DNA of 38,964 nucleotides from Brevundimonas sp. UBA5936 (GTDB lineage: Bacteria > Pseudomonadota > Alphaproteobacteria > Caulobacterales > Caulobacteraceae), in contig DJDA01000127.1 in the NCBI GenBank assembly GCA_002430835.1, forward strand, positions 13,480-52,443, written 5' to 3'. The translations under genes and the position numbers were made by a program. Under the pieces are notes generated by a model. That model saw only the letters and a list, made by a program, of their open reading frames with translations, was not told the DNA's origin and made no database searches. Below, piece after piece: positions 16,985 through 24,036 of the stretch (the stretch's first letter is position 1; every line of letters starts with the position of its first letter).

Positions 16985-18426
16985 TGAACCGGATTCTTCT
17001 GATCGCGCGCCGCGAGTTCCTGGCCTACGCCAAGACGGTCGGCTTCTGGCTGTCGCTGCTGGCCTTTCCGCTGTTCGCCGTGCTGGGCGGGGCGATTCCT
17101 GCCTTGATGAACCACGCCGAGCCGGTCCGCGAGGCCGTCATCATTGACGAGACCCCGGCCGGGTCCGGCCTGGCCGCCGCCGTGCGTCAGGCGCTGGAGA
17201 TGGAGCGCGGACGCGCCGACATCGCCGCCCTGCGCATGGCCGCCGTGCCTGAGGCTGGAACGGCGGGCGGCGACCGCGTACGCGAAGCTGCCGAGAAGGG
17301 TGGTTTCGACGCCGGGCTGGAGGCGCTGAAGAAGGAGGCCCCGCGCGCCGCCGTAGGCTTCAAGACGCCCAAGCGCGCCTTTGAACTGGTCGAGGCGCCC
17401 GCCGCCCTGACCGCCGCTGCGCCGGGCGAGGCCCGCGACGCCCTGGCCCGCCGCTATGTCGACAAGGACGCGCCCGAGGGCGAGAAGCTGAACGCCGTGG
17501 TCTTCCTGACCGAGGCCGAGGGCAAGCCGGGCGCCCGCGTCTGGACCGGCCGCGCTACCGACGACGTGGTCGAGGACGCCATTCGCGACGCCCTGAAGTC
17601 CGCCAACCGCAGCCGCGTCTTCGTCGCCAGCGGCATCGATCCGGCGGTGGTGTCGGACACGGAGAAGTTCCGGCCGGAAGTCTCGGTCTTCTCGCCGCGC
17701 GCGGCGTCGGGGGGCGAGGTGTCGTTTCGCGATAAGCTGCCGGTGATCGTCGGCCTGGCGGTGGGCTTCATCCTGTGGTCGCTGATCATCACCGGCGCGT
17801 CCATCCTGCTGAACAGCGTGATGGAGGAGAAGTCGAACAAGATCCTGGAGGTGCTGCTGTCCTCGGCCTCGGCGACCGAGATCCTGGCGGGCAAGGTGCT
17901 GGGCGTGGCCCTGCTGACCCTGGCCGTGCTGGGCGCCTGGGGCGGCATCGGCGCCATCGGCCTGATCGCCACCGTGCCCGATGTGGCGCGGGATATCGGC
18001 TCGGTGCTGCTGACCGACGGTCTGTTCGTCTACTTCCTGTTGTTCCTGGTCGGCGGCTATCTGATGTACGCGGTGCTGTTCGCGGCCATCGGCGCCTTCT
18101 GCGACACGCCGCGCGACGCCCAGACTCTGATGGGCCCGATCATGATGGTGCTGGTCGTGCCGATCCTGGTCATGCAGATGGCCATCCGCACCCCCGACGC
18201 CATGGTGGTGAAGGTGATCAGCCTGATCCCGCCCTTCACTCCCTTCGTCATGGCCGCGCGCGCGCCCAGCGGGCCGCCCCTGATCGAGATCATTGGCGGC
18301 CTGATCGGCATGTTCCTGTTCGCGGCCCTGATGATCTGGGCGGCGGGCCGCGCGTTCCGCGCCGGCGCCCTGTCGGACGTGAAGCTGAGCTGGAAGAGCT
18401 TCATGGGGGCCGTGACGGGCCGGTGA
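16984..18426 (+). CDS. ABC-2 type transporter permease (NatB-like)
   Basis: Membrane partner of the preceding ATPase. The 480-residue protein has one N-terminal helix (about 20-40), a large extracytoplasmic domain of roughly 210 residues, then five or six helices from about 255 onward. The motif around NSVMEEKSNKILEVLLSSAS after the first core helix is characteristic of NatB/CcmB-like ABC-2 permeases. The overlap of its ATG with the ATPase stop shows coupled translation. No regulator or substrate-linked gene is adjacent, so the transported compound remains open. Confidence 0.92.
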   Translation: MNRILLIARREFLAYAKTVGFWLSLLAFPLFAVLGGAIPALMNHAEPVREAVIIDETPAGSGLAAAVRQALEMERGRADIAALRMAAVPEAGTAGGDRVREAAEKGGFDAGLEALKKEAPRAAVGFKTPKRAFELVEAPAALTAAAPGEARDALARRYVDKDAPEGEKLNAVVFLTEAEGKPGARVWTGRATDDVVEDAIRDALKSANRSRVFVASGIDPAVVSDTEKFRPEVSVFSPRAASGGEVSFRDKLPVIVGLAVGFILWSLIITGASILLNSVMEEKSNKILEVLLSSASATEILAGKVLGVALLTLAVLGAWGGIGAIGLIATVPDVARDIGSVLLTDGLFVYFLLFLVGGYLMYAVLFAAIGAFCDTPRDAQTLMGPIMMVLVVPILVMQMAIRTPDAMVVKVISLIPPFTPFVMAARAPSGPPLIEIIGGLIGMFLFAALMIWAAGRAFRAGALSDVKLSWKSFMGAVTGR

Positions 18427-18463
18427 GGCTAAGGGGAGGGAGGCGCGTGCGTGCCTCTCTCCC
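18427..18463 (+). terminator. Possible stem-loop after the ABC exporter genes
   Basis: GGGAGGGAGGC and GCCTCTCTCCC can pair imperfectly around a short loop at about 18434-18463, directly after the permease stop. No T-run follows, so this is a weak call; it may be a transcript-stabilising hairpin. Confidence 0.35.
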
Positions 18464-18572
18464 GCTCATCCCGGCGGAAGCCAGGATCCAGTGCCTTGGC
18501 TTCAACGCGCTGCGATCAATGTAGGCCTCAGACAGGCGCTCTCACTGGGCCCCGGCTTCCGCCGGGGTGAGC
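18464..18572. repeat. REP-like inverted repeat pair
   Basis: Arms at 18464-18493 and 18541-18572 are near reverse complements of about 30 bases (core GCTCA-CCCGGCGGAAGCC in each). The ~47-bp spacer is non-coding. The architecture is the same as the 8561-8670 pair: two hairpin-forming arms with CCAGT-type inner ends and a spacer under 50 bp, but the arm sequence differs, so it looks like a second subfamily. It sits between the ABC permease and convergent rpsU. Confidence 0.7.
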
Positions 18573-18593
18573 GGAGACAAAATGCACAAAGAA

Positions 18594-18625
18594 AAAGGCC
18601 GCCCCGGCGATCCGGGGCGGCCTTT
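18594..18625 (-). terminator. Rho-independent terminator of rpsU
   Basis: A perfect 14-bp stem (AAAGGCCGCCCCGG with its complement) closes a four-base loop 23 bp after the rpsU stop. On the minus strand it is followed by a T-run, so it terminates rpsU transcripts. Confidence 0.9.
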
Positions 18626-18648
18626 GATCTTTCAGGCGTCAGCGGGTC

Positions 18649-18882
18649 TTAGCGACCGCGACCCTTCGGGGCCGGCAGCAGGCCTTCGCGCTGGGCGCGC
18701 TTGCGGGCCAGCTTGCGGGCGCGACGGACGGCTTCAGCCTTTTGGCGAGCGCGCTTTTCCGACGGCTTTTCAAAGTGCACGTGACGCTTCATTTCGCGGA
18801 AGCTGCCTTCGCGCTGCATCTTCTTCTTCAGGGCTTTCAGCGCCTGATCGACATTGTTGTCGCGGACAAAAATCTGAACCAG
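18649..18882 (-). CDS. rpsU: 30S ribosomal protein S21
   Basis: Small basic protein of the 30S subunit that takes part in initiation. The 77-residue reading contains the S21 signature: VQIFVRDNNVDQALKALKKK, then REGSFREMKRHVHFEKPS and a long Arg/Lys-rich tail. S21 in this group begins with Met-Val-Gln-Ile; here the codon in the Met position is CTG (18882-18880), not ATG, GTG or TTG. AAGGAGAG lies 8 bases upstream of that CTG, which supports it as a real start. The only upstream in-frame ATG would add about 39 residues that do not resemble S21 and has no ribosome-binding site. A strong terminator follows. COQ9 is divergent, 189 bp away. Confidence 0.9.
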   Translation of the reverse strand: MVQIFVRDNNVDQALKALKKKMQREGSFREMKRHVHFEKPSEKRARQKAEAVRRARKLARKRAQREGLLPAPKGRGR

Positions 18883-19071
18883 GGGTCTCTCTCCTTTGGC
18901 CGCCCGCCGCGTCCTTTCCAAGGGAGACGGGCAGACAAAACAAAACCACGCTCGAGAGGAGGCCTCCCAAGTGAAGGCGCGCTGATACATGATCGGGGGG
19001 GGCGTGTCCAGATCGTCGCGCCTAATCGTGATGGCTCGAAACGCCCGCCGGATGGGCGTATCGTATGGCCC

Positions 19072-19737
19072 ATGACCGAGACAGCCGACACCGCTCCGAA
19101 AGGCGATTGGGCCGACCGCACAGAACAGGCCGTTCTGGACGCAGCCATAGAACGCGCGCCCGCGCTGGGCTGGAACGCGCGCCTGACGCGCGCCGCGTGC
19201 GAGGCCTGCGGCCTGTCGCTGGGCGATCAGGAACTGCTGCTGCCCAACGGCGCGCGCGATCTGGCGGTCCTGCTGTCGCGTCGTCATGACGCGCGCGCGC
19301 TGAAGGCGCTGGAAGCCACGCCCGCGTCCACGATGAAGATTCGCGAGCGAATCGCCGCCGCCGTCTCGGCGCGGATGGAGGCGGGGGCTGAGGACATCGA
19401 GGCGGCCAAGCGCTGCGCGGGCTTCCTCAGCCTGCCGACCAACGTCGACCTGGGCTTCAAGCTGGCCTGGGAGACGGCGGACCATCTGTGGCGCTGGGCC
19501 GGAGATACGGCGACGGACCAGAATCACTACTCCAAGCGGGCGATTCTGGGGGGCATCCTGATTCCCGCTCTGACCATGCGCTGGTTCGACGGGCGCGAAG
19601 CGGCGGAAGGCTTTGTCGCCCGCCGCATCGACAACGTCATGGCCTTCGAGAAGTGGAAGGCGGGCAAGGACTTCGACGCCCCGGTGCGGACGATCACCGA
19701 CGTGCTGGGCCGGCTGCGGTACGGCGCCAAGGCATAG
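19072..19737 (+). CDS. COQ9 family protein (ubiquinone biosynthesis)
   Basis: Probable lipid-binding accessory protein of ubiquinone biosynthesis, by likeness to COQ9, which assists the hydroxylase COQ7. The 221-residue protein has a TetR-like helical N-terminus (about 12-60, with ALGWNARLTRAACEACGLS) and the C-terminal COQ9 domain with WETADHLWRWAGDTATDQNHYSKRA, cited here as the segment near residues 132-157, where the AGD and YSKR residues are family hallmarks. The start at 19072 matches the usual N-terminus; no clear ribosome-binding site is seen. It ends 2 bp before the DUF559 repeat unit. Confidence 0.88.
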   Translation: MTETADTAPKGDWADRTEQAVLDAAIERAPALGWNARLTRAACEACGLSLGDQELLLPNGARDLAVLLSRRHDARALKALEATPASTMKIRERIAAAVSARMEAGAEDIEAAKRCAGFLSLPTNVDLGFKLAWETADHLWRWAGDTATDQNHYSKRAILGGILIPALTMRWFDGREAAEGFVARRIDNVMAFEKWKAGKDFDAPVRTITDVLGRLRYGAKA

Positions 19738-19739
19738 GA

Positions 19740-19810
19740 AACCCTCTCCCGATGGGAGAGGGCTTGAGCCTCCAAGAGCGCAGCGATTGGCAAGGCGAAA
19801 GGGTGAGGGT
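19740..19810 (+). repeat. Left inverted arm of the DUF559 unit
   Basis: 71 bases, beginning 2 bases after the COQ9 stop. The outer hairpin is CCCTCTCCC-GAT-GGGAGAGGG and can act as a transcript terminator for COQ9. The inner end, GCGAAAGGGTGAGGGT, matches the reverse complement of the right arm exactly. Confidence 0.85.
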
Positions 19811-19852
19811 TCCCGGCTTGCCGTTCCCTCTCGCGGCTCGCACAGTCCCTTT

Positions 19853-20206
19853 ATGACATCCTCACGAACCGACCGTGCGCGTGGGTTGCGCCAGACGTCC
19901 GGGCGTGCGGAGGAGCGCGTCTGGGCGGTTCTGCGCGGGGCGAAGGTCGAAGGCCATAAGTTTCGTCGTCAGCACCCTGCCGGGCCGTATTTTGCGGACT
20001 TCGCCTGCGACCGGCTGCGTCTGATAATCGAGATCGACGGCGGGGTGCATTGGCTGGACGAAGTGGCGGCGCGCGATGTTCAGCGGCAGCAGGCGCTTGA
20101 GGCGCTGGGCTGGACCGTGATCCGGGTGACGAACGATCAGGTCTTTGAGGCGCCGGAGTTCTTGGTTGAAGCGGTGAAGACGCATGCGCAGCGTCTGAAC
20201 GGCTGA
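19853..20206 (+). CDS. DUF559 domain protein, Vsr-like nuclease fold
   Basis: 117-residue protein of the DUF559 family, distantly related to very-short-patch repair endonucleases (PD-(D/E)xK-like fold). Visible features are RRQHPAGPYFADFAC with Asp49, IIEIDGGVH with Glu60 and Asp62 as the probable metal ligands, RDVQRQQALEALGW, and the closing VIRVTNDQVF. Activity of the family is largely untested; nuclease function is inferred from fold and residues. The ATG at 19853 has no ribosome-binding site, which suggests weak or leaderless translation. The gene lies alone between two inverted arms and ends 6 bp before the right arm, so it appears to belong to that unit. Confidence 0.85.
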   Translation: MTSSRTDRARGLRQTSGRAEERVWAVLRGAKVEGHKFRRQHPAGPYFADFACDRLRLIIEIDGGVHWLDEVAARDVQRQQALEALGWTVIRVTNDQVFEAPEFLVEAVKTHAQRLNG

Positions 20207-20212
20207 ACGCCG

Positions 20213-20285
20213 ACCCTCACCCTTTCGCGCAAGAACGATCGCTGCGCTCTCGTGCGCTCAAGCCCTCTCCCATCGGGAGAGGGTT
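20213..20285 (-). repeat. Right inverted arm of the DUF559 unit
   Basis: 73 bases, the inverted copy of 19740-19810. Its last two bases (TT at 20284-20285) form part of the purK stop codon on the minus strand. The outer hairpin can serve as purK terminator. Confidence 0.85.
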
Positions 20286-21357
20286 AAAGGATGCGGTTGA
20301 TGTGGGCCATCTTACGGCCCGGCCGGGCGTCGTGCTTGCCGTAGAGGTGCAGGCGGGCGTCGGGCTGAGCGGCCAGCGCGCGCCAGTCCTCGACCTCGGC
20401 GCCCAGCAGATTGGTCATCTCGATGCGGGCGTGGGCATTCGTCGGGCCGAGCGGCCAGCCGACGACGGCGCGGACGTGCTGCTCGAACTGGTCGCAGACG
20501 CAGCCGTCCTGGGTCCAGTGGCCGGTGTTGTGGACGCGCGGGGCGACCTCGTTCACCAGCAATTCGCCCTCTCCCATGTCGAACAGTTCGATGCCCATGA
20601 CGCCGATGTAGTCGAGGCCGTCCAGCACCGCGGCGGCGATCTGTTCGGCGCGGCCTTGCGTGGCGGGGTCGACGGCGGCGGGAGCGGTGGTCGTCTTCAG
20701 CACGCCGTTCTTGTGGACGTTCTCGCCCAGGGGATAGACGGCGACCGCGCCGTCGCGGCCACGTGCGGCGATGACCGACAGCTCGCGCTGGAAGACGGCG
20801 GCGGCCTCCAGCACGGCGGGGCGGCGGCCGATGGCGTCGAAGGCGGCCTCGGCCTCGGCGGCGTCGCGGATCCAGACCTGGCCCTTGCCGTCATAGCCCT
20901 CGCGCCGGGTTTTCAGCAGGGCGGGCAGGCCAAGCGCGGCGATGGCGGCGGTCAGGTCATCCAGCGTCGTCACGGCGGCGAAGGCCACGGTCGGGGCGCC
21001 GACGGCGTTGAGATAGGTCTTCTCGTCCACCCGGTCCTGGGCCACGGCCAGCGCCGTCGGTCCCGGCGCGACCAGGGCGCCCGCTTCGGCCAGGGTCTCG
21101 ACCGAGGCGGCGGGGACGTTCTCGAACTCGAAGGTGACGACGTCGCACAGGCGGCCCAGCGCCTGCAGCGCATCGGGGTCGTCATAGGGCGCGGTGATCT
21201 GGGCGCGCGAGACGCGGGCGGCGGGGCTGTCGGGCTGGGGATCGAGGATGACCACGTCGAAGCCCAGGCGCGAGGCGGCCTGGCTCAGCATCCGGCCCAA
21301 CTGGCCCCCGCCGAGAATGCCGAGGGTCGAACCGGGGGGCAGGGGAAGATCGGGCAT
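20284..21357 (-). CDS. purK: 5-(carboxyamino)imidazole ribonucleotide synthase PurK
   Basis: Purine biosynthesis enzyme that joins bicarbonate to AIR using ATP, giving N5-CAIR for PurE. The 357-residue ATP-grasp protein begins with the N-terminal loop GILGGGQLGRML and has the ATP-grasp elements LPALLKTRREGYDGKGQ (near 142-158), FQRELSVIAARG and NEVAPRVHNTGHWTQDGC near residues 267-284, all typical of PurK. Its ATG overlaps the purE stop (ATGA), so the two are co-translated. The last codons run into the right arm of the DUF559 unit: the stop TAA shares two bases with it. Confidence 0.97.
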   Translation of the reverse strand: MPDLPLPPGSTLGILGGGQLGRMLSQAASRLGFDVVILDPQPDSPAARVSRAQITAPYDDPDALQALGRLCDVVTFEFENVPAASVETLAEAGALVAPGPTALAVAQDRVDEKTYLNAVGAPTVAFAAVTTLDDLTAAIAALGLPALLKTRREGYDGKGQVWIRDAAEAEAAFDAIGRRPAVLEAAAVFQRELSVIAARGRDGAVAVYPLGENVHKNGVLKTTTAPAAVDPATQGRAEQIAAAVLDGLDYIGVMGIELFDMGEGELLVNEVAPRVHNTGHWTQDGCVCDQFEQHVRAVVGWPLGPTNAHARIEMTNLLGAEVEDWRALAAQPDARLHLYGKHDARPGRKMAHINRIL

Positions 21358-21863
21358 CAGTCCTCGACGCTTTCGGCGACGGATTCGGTCTGGGCGGCGC
21401 GGAAGGCCGACAGGCGCTCGGCCAGGGCGGGATCGGACAAGGCCAGGATCTGCGCCGCCAGGATGCCGGCGTTCGCGGCGCCCGCCTCGCCGATGGCCAG
21501 GGTGGCGACGGGCACGCCGCCGGGCATCTGGACGATGGACAGCAGGGAATCGAGGCCCTTCAGCGCCTTGGACTGGACCGGCACGCCCAGCACCGGAAGA
21601 TCGGTCATGGACGCGGCCATGCCGGGCAGGTGAGCCGCGCCGCCGGCGCCGGCGATGATGACCTTGAAGCCGTTCGCCTTGGCCGTGGTGGCGAAGTCAT
21701 AGAGGCGCTGGGGCGTGCGGTGCGCGCTGACGACCTTGGCCTCCCAGGCGACGCCCAGCTGATCCAGGCGGTCGGCGGCCAGCTTCATCGTGGGCCAGTC
21801 GGAGCGGCTGCCCATGATGATGGCGACAGGAGGCGTCGTGGCCGGCGGCGTGGAGGCGGTCAT
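21357..21863 (-). CDS. purE: N5-carboxyaminoimidazole ribonucleotide mutase PurE
   Basis: Converts N5-CAIR to CAIR in purine synthesis, directly using the PurK product. The 168-residue protein carries IIMGSRSDWPTM near residues 15-26, VVSAHRTPQRLYDF, and the phosphate-binding run AGAGGAAHLPGMAAS followed by LPVLGVPVQSKALKGLDSL, all class I PurE hallmarks. The start at 21863 gives the family N-terminus after a short Ala/Pro/Thr leader. It is the first gene of the purEK operon. The gap upstream to the divergent GGDEF gene is 126 bp and should hold both promoters. Confidence 0.97.
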   Translation of the reverse strand: MTASTPPATTPPVAIIMGSRSDWPTMKLAADRLDQLGVAWEAKVVSAHRTPQRLYDFATTAKANGFKVIIAGAGGAAHLPGMAASMTDLPVLGVPVQSKALKGLDSLLSIVQMPGGVPVATLAIGEAGAANAGILAAQILALSDPALAERLSAFRAAQTESVAESVED

Positions 21864-21989
21864 GCGCAAAGGCTCCCCAAGCGGAAAGCGGCCCGTTACA
21901 GCACCCGCGTTGCGCCCGCAACCGAGGACGCTAGACTCCGGCGCGTCGCGGGGCCTTGAGTCGGCCGGAATGCGACGTCGGAGCCCGCC

Positions 21990-22592
21990 TTGAACCACCT
22001 GGCCGAACAGACGACCGCTGCGGGCGACGATGCGGAACTGCGCGCCGAGATCGCGCGCCTGCGCGCCGAGGTGGCGGCCCTGACCGAACGGGCGGAGCGG
22101 GCCGAGGCCCTGGCGGACCACGACGTGCTGACGCCCGCGCTGAATCGGCGCGGCTTCATGACGGTGCTGACGCGCAACCTGGCCTATTGCCGCCGCCACG
22201 GGGTCGAGGCGGCGCTGCTGTATCTCGATCTGGACGGGTTCAAGGGAATCAACGACGGCCTGGGCCATGCGGCGGGCGATGCAGCCCTGATCGCGGTGGC
22301 CGAGCTGCTGCTGGCGAACGTGCGCGAATCCGACGCCGTCGGCCGCATGGGCGGAGACGAGTTCACCGTGGTGCTGATGAACGCCGGCGCCGAGGAAGGG
22401 CGCGAGAAGGCGCGGCGGCTGAGCGAGGCGCTGCAGAGCGAAGGATTCATCTGGGATGAGACGCGGGTGGCGCTGGGCGGTTCGTTCGGCGTGCGCGCCT
22501 ATGCGGCTCAGACGGACGCGGAGGTCTGGCTGTCCGAGGCGGACGCGGCCATGTGGCTGAGGAAGAAGGCGCGGCCGGAGGCGACGCGCTGA
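21990..22592 (+). CDS. GGDEF domain diguanylate cyclase
   Basis: Probable soluble enzyme making cyclic di-GMP from two GTP. The 200-residue protein has an N-terminal coiled coil of about 35 residues rich in Ala, Glu and Arg (likely the dimer interface), then a GGDEF domain: DHDVLTPALNRRGF, LYLDLDGFKGIND with the metal Asp, and an intact active loop RMGGDEF. No RxxD inhibitory site is seen five residues before GGDEF (SDAVGRM region), and no membrane helix or sensor domain is present. The start is TTG at 21990, with GGAG 6 bases upstream; no in-frame ATG is available nearby. Confidence 0.9.
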   Translation: MNHLAEQTTAAGDDAELRAEIARLRAEVAALTERAERAEALADHDVLTPALNRRGFMTVLTRNLAYCRRHGVEAALLYLDLDGFKGINDGLGHAAGDAALIAVAELLLANVRESDAVGRMGGDEFTVVLMNAGAEEGREKARRLSEALQSEGFIWDETRVALGGSFGVRAYAAQTDAEVWLSEADAAMWLRKKARPEATR

Positions 22593-22600
22593 AGAATTGA

Positions 22601-22632
22601 AAAGGGCGCCGAGGTCATCCTCGGCGCCCTTT
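22601..22632. terminator. Bidirectional terminator between GGDEF and APC permease genes
   Basis: AAAGGGCGCCGAGG pairs perfectly with its complement around a four-base loop. A-rich sequence on the left and T-rich on the right allow it to work for both convergent genes. Confidence 0.9.
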
Positions 22633-22635
22633 GTT

Positions 22636-24036
22636 TTAGCTGTTCAGCAGGCTGTTGCGGCGGCTGTACAGCAGATAGACCGCCACCCCGATCACGTTCC
22701 AGATGACGAAGTTGATCTGGGTCGAGGCGGGCAGGCTGAAGAACAGATAGACGCAGCCGGCGATGGCTACGGGTCCGACCAGCCACCACACCGGGGCGCG
22801 GAAGACGCGCGGACGGTCCGGCTCACGACGGCGCAGCACGATCAGGCACAGGCCGACCGAGGCGAAGGCCACCAGCGTCCCGGCGTTGGCCAGGGCGGCC
22901 AGGTCGCCCAGTGGAATGAATCCGGCGATGATCGCCATCAGCACGGCCGTGCCCGCCGTCACGCGCACCGGGCCGCCCGAACGCTCGGACACATGGGCCA
23001 GGCTGCGCGGCAGCAGGCCGTCGCGGGCCATGACGAAGAAGATGCGGCTCTGGCCGAACATGAAGGCCAGGATGACGGTGGGCAGGGCGACGACCGCCGC
23101 GCCCGCGATCAGGGTGGCCCACAGGTCGGACCCGACCGTGCGGATGATGTGGGACAGGGGCTCGGGCGACTTCATGAAGTCGGTGAAGGGCATGGCGCCC
23201 AGGGCGGCGATGGCCACGGCCATGTAGATGATGACGCAGGCCACCATCGAACCGATGATGCCGATGGTCAGGTCGCGGGCGGGATTGCGGGTCTCTTCGG
23301 CCGCCGTGGCCACGGCGTCGAAGCCGTAGAAGGCGAAGAAGATGATGGCCGCCGCCGCCATGACGCCCATCTCGGCGCCGATGCCGTGCGAGAAGCCGTA
23401 GGGCATGAAGGGCTTGAGGTTGGCCGGGTTGAAGTGGGGCAGGGCGATCGCCACGAAGGCGATCAGGGCGGCGATCTTGACCACCACCAGCACGGCGTTG
23501 ATCGAGGCGCTTTCCTTGGTGCCGGCGACCAGCAGACCCGCCACGGCGGCGACGATGATGACGGCGGGCAGGTTGACGATGCCGCCCTGCGACGGGGCCG
23601 AGGTCAGCATGGCGGGCAGGCCCATGCCGATCCCTTCCATCATGCCCGAGAAATAGCCCGCCCAGCCCACGGCCACGGCCGAACAGACGACGGTGTATTC
23701 CAGGATCAGGCTCCAGCCGACCATCCAGGCCGCGCCCTCGCCCAGGGTGGTGTAGGAATAGGTGTAGGCCGAGCCCGACTCCGGGATCATGGTCGCCAGT
23801 TCGGCGTAGGCCAGGGCGGCGCAGACGCAGACGATCCCGGCGATGACGAAGGCCAGCATGACCGCCGGTCCGGCCCGCTCGGCCCCCACGCCGATCAGGG
23901 TGTAGATGCCGGTGCCGACAATGGCGCCGACGCCCAGGGCGACCAGATGCGGCCAGGACAGGGTGGGTTTCAGCCCATGAGCCTTGGGCGGCCCTCCCAG
24001 CGCAGGCAGGGCCTTGCGGCGTGTCACGAAACTCAT
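22636..24036 (-). CDS. APC family amino acid permease
   Basis: Inner-membrane amino acid transporter of the APC superfamily, closest in pattern to cationic amino acid transporters (CAT/YfnA-like). The 466-residue protein has about 12 hydrophobic helices. The family motif VGAIVGTGIYTLIG in the first helix (about 36-49) gives the substrate backbone-binding loop, and helix 3 contains ALAYAELATMIPESGSAYTY. FYGFDAVATAAEETRNPARD is typical of the CAT group. GGGGGA precedes the ATG at 24036. It is divergent from the amidohydrolase-TonB-DUF885 genes and could take up the amino acids they release. The substrate is not determined. Confidence 0.93.
   Translation of the reverse strand: MSFVTRRKALPALGGPPKAHGLKPTLSWPHLVALGVGAIVGTGIYTLIGVGAERAGPAVMLAFVIAGIVCVCAALAYAELATMIPESGSAYTYSYTTLGEGAAWMVGWSLILEYTVVCSAVAVGWAGYFSGMMEGIGMGLPAMLTSAPSQGGIVNLPAVIIVAAVAGLLVAGTKESASINAVLVVVKIAALIAFVAIALPHFNPANLKPFMPYGFSHGIGAEMGVMAAAAIIFFAFYGFDAVATAAEETRNPARDLTIGIIGSMVACVIIYMAVAIAALGAMPFTDFMKSPEPLSHIIRTVGSDLWATLIAGAAVVALPTVILAFMFGQSRIFFVMARDGLLPRSLAHVSERSGGPVRVTAGTAVLMAIIAGFIPLGDLAALANAGTLVAFASVGLCLIVLRRREPDRPRVFRAPVWWLVGPVAIAGCVYLFFSLPASTQINFVIWNVIGVAVYLLYSRRNSLLNS

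Larger units (their letters stand above)
19740..20285. mobile_element. 546-bp unit: long inverted repeats flanking a DUF559 gene
   Basis: Two arms (19740-19810 and 20213-20285) are inverted copies of each other. The outer 30 bases and the inner 16 bases match perfectly, as does GAGCGCAGCGAT in the middle; only two short patches differ. Between them is one gene, the DUF559 protein. Each arm has a 9-bp hairpin (CCCTCTCCC/GGGAGAGGG) at its outer end. No clear target duplication was found. The unit fills the whole gap between convergent COQ9 and purK genes. A mobile or formerly mobile origin is inferred from the TIR-gene-TIR layout; the alternative is that two REP-like terminators happened to flank a small gene. 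Confidence 0.55.

Noticed and set aside
18883..18995. N-terminally extended rpsU starting at an upstream ATG
   Set aside because: The extra ~39 residues do not resemble S21, the ATG has no ribosome-binding site, and a good site sits right before the CTG.
19725..20300. Target-site duplication around the DUF559 unit
   Set aside because: The left flank (ATAGGA) and right flank (AAAGGA) share only GGA-like similarity, at unequal distance from the ends. I do not claim a duplication.
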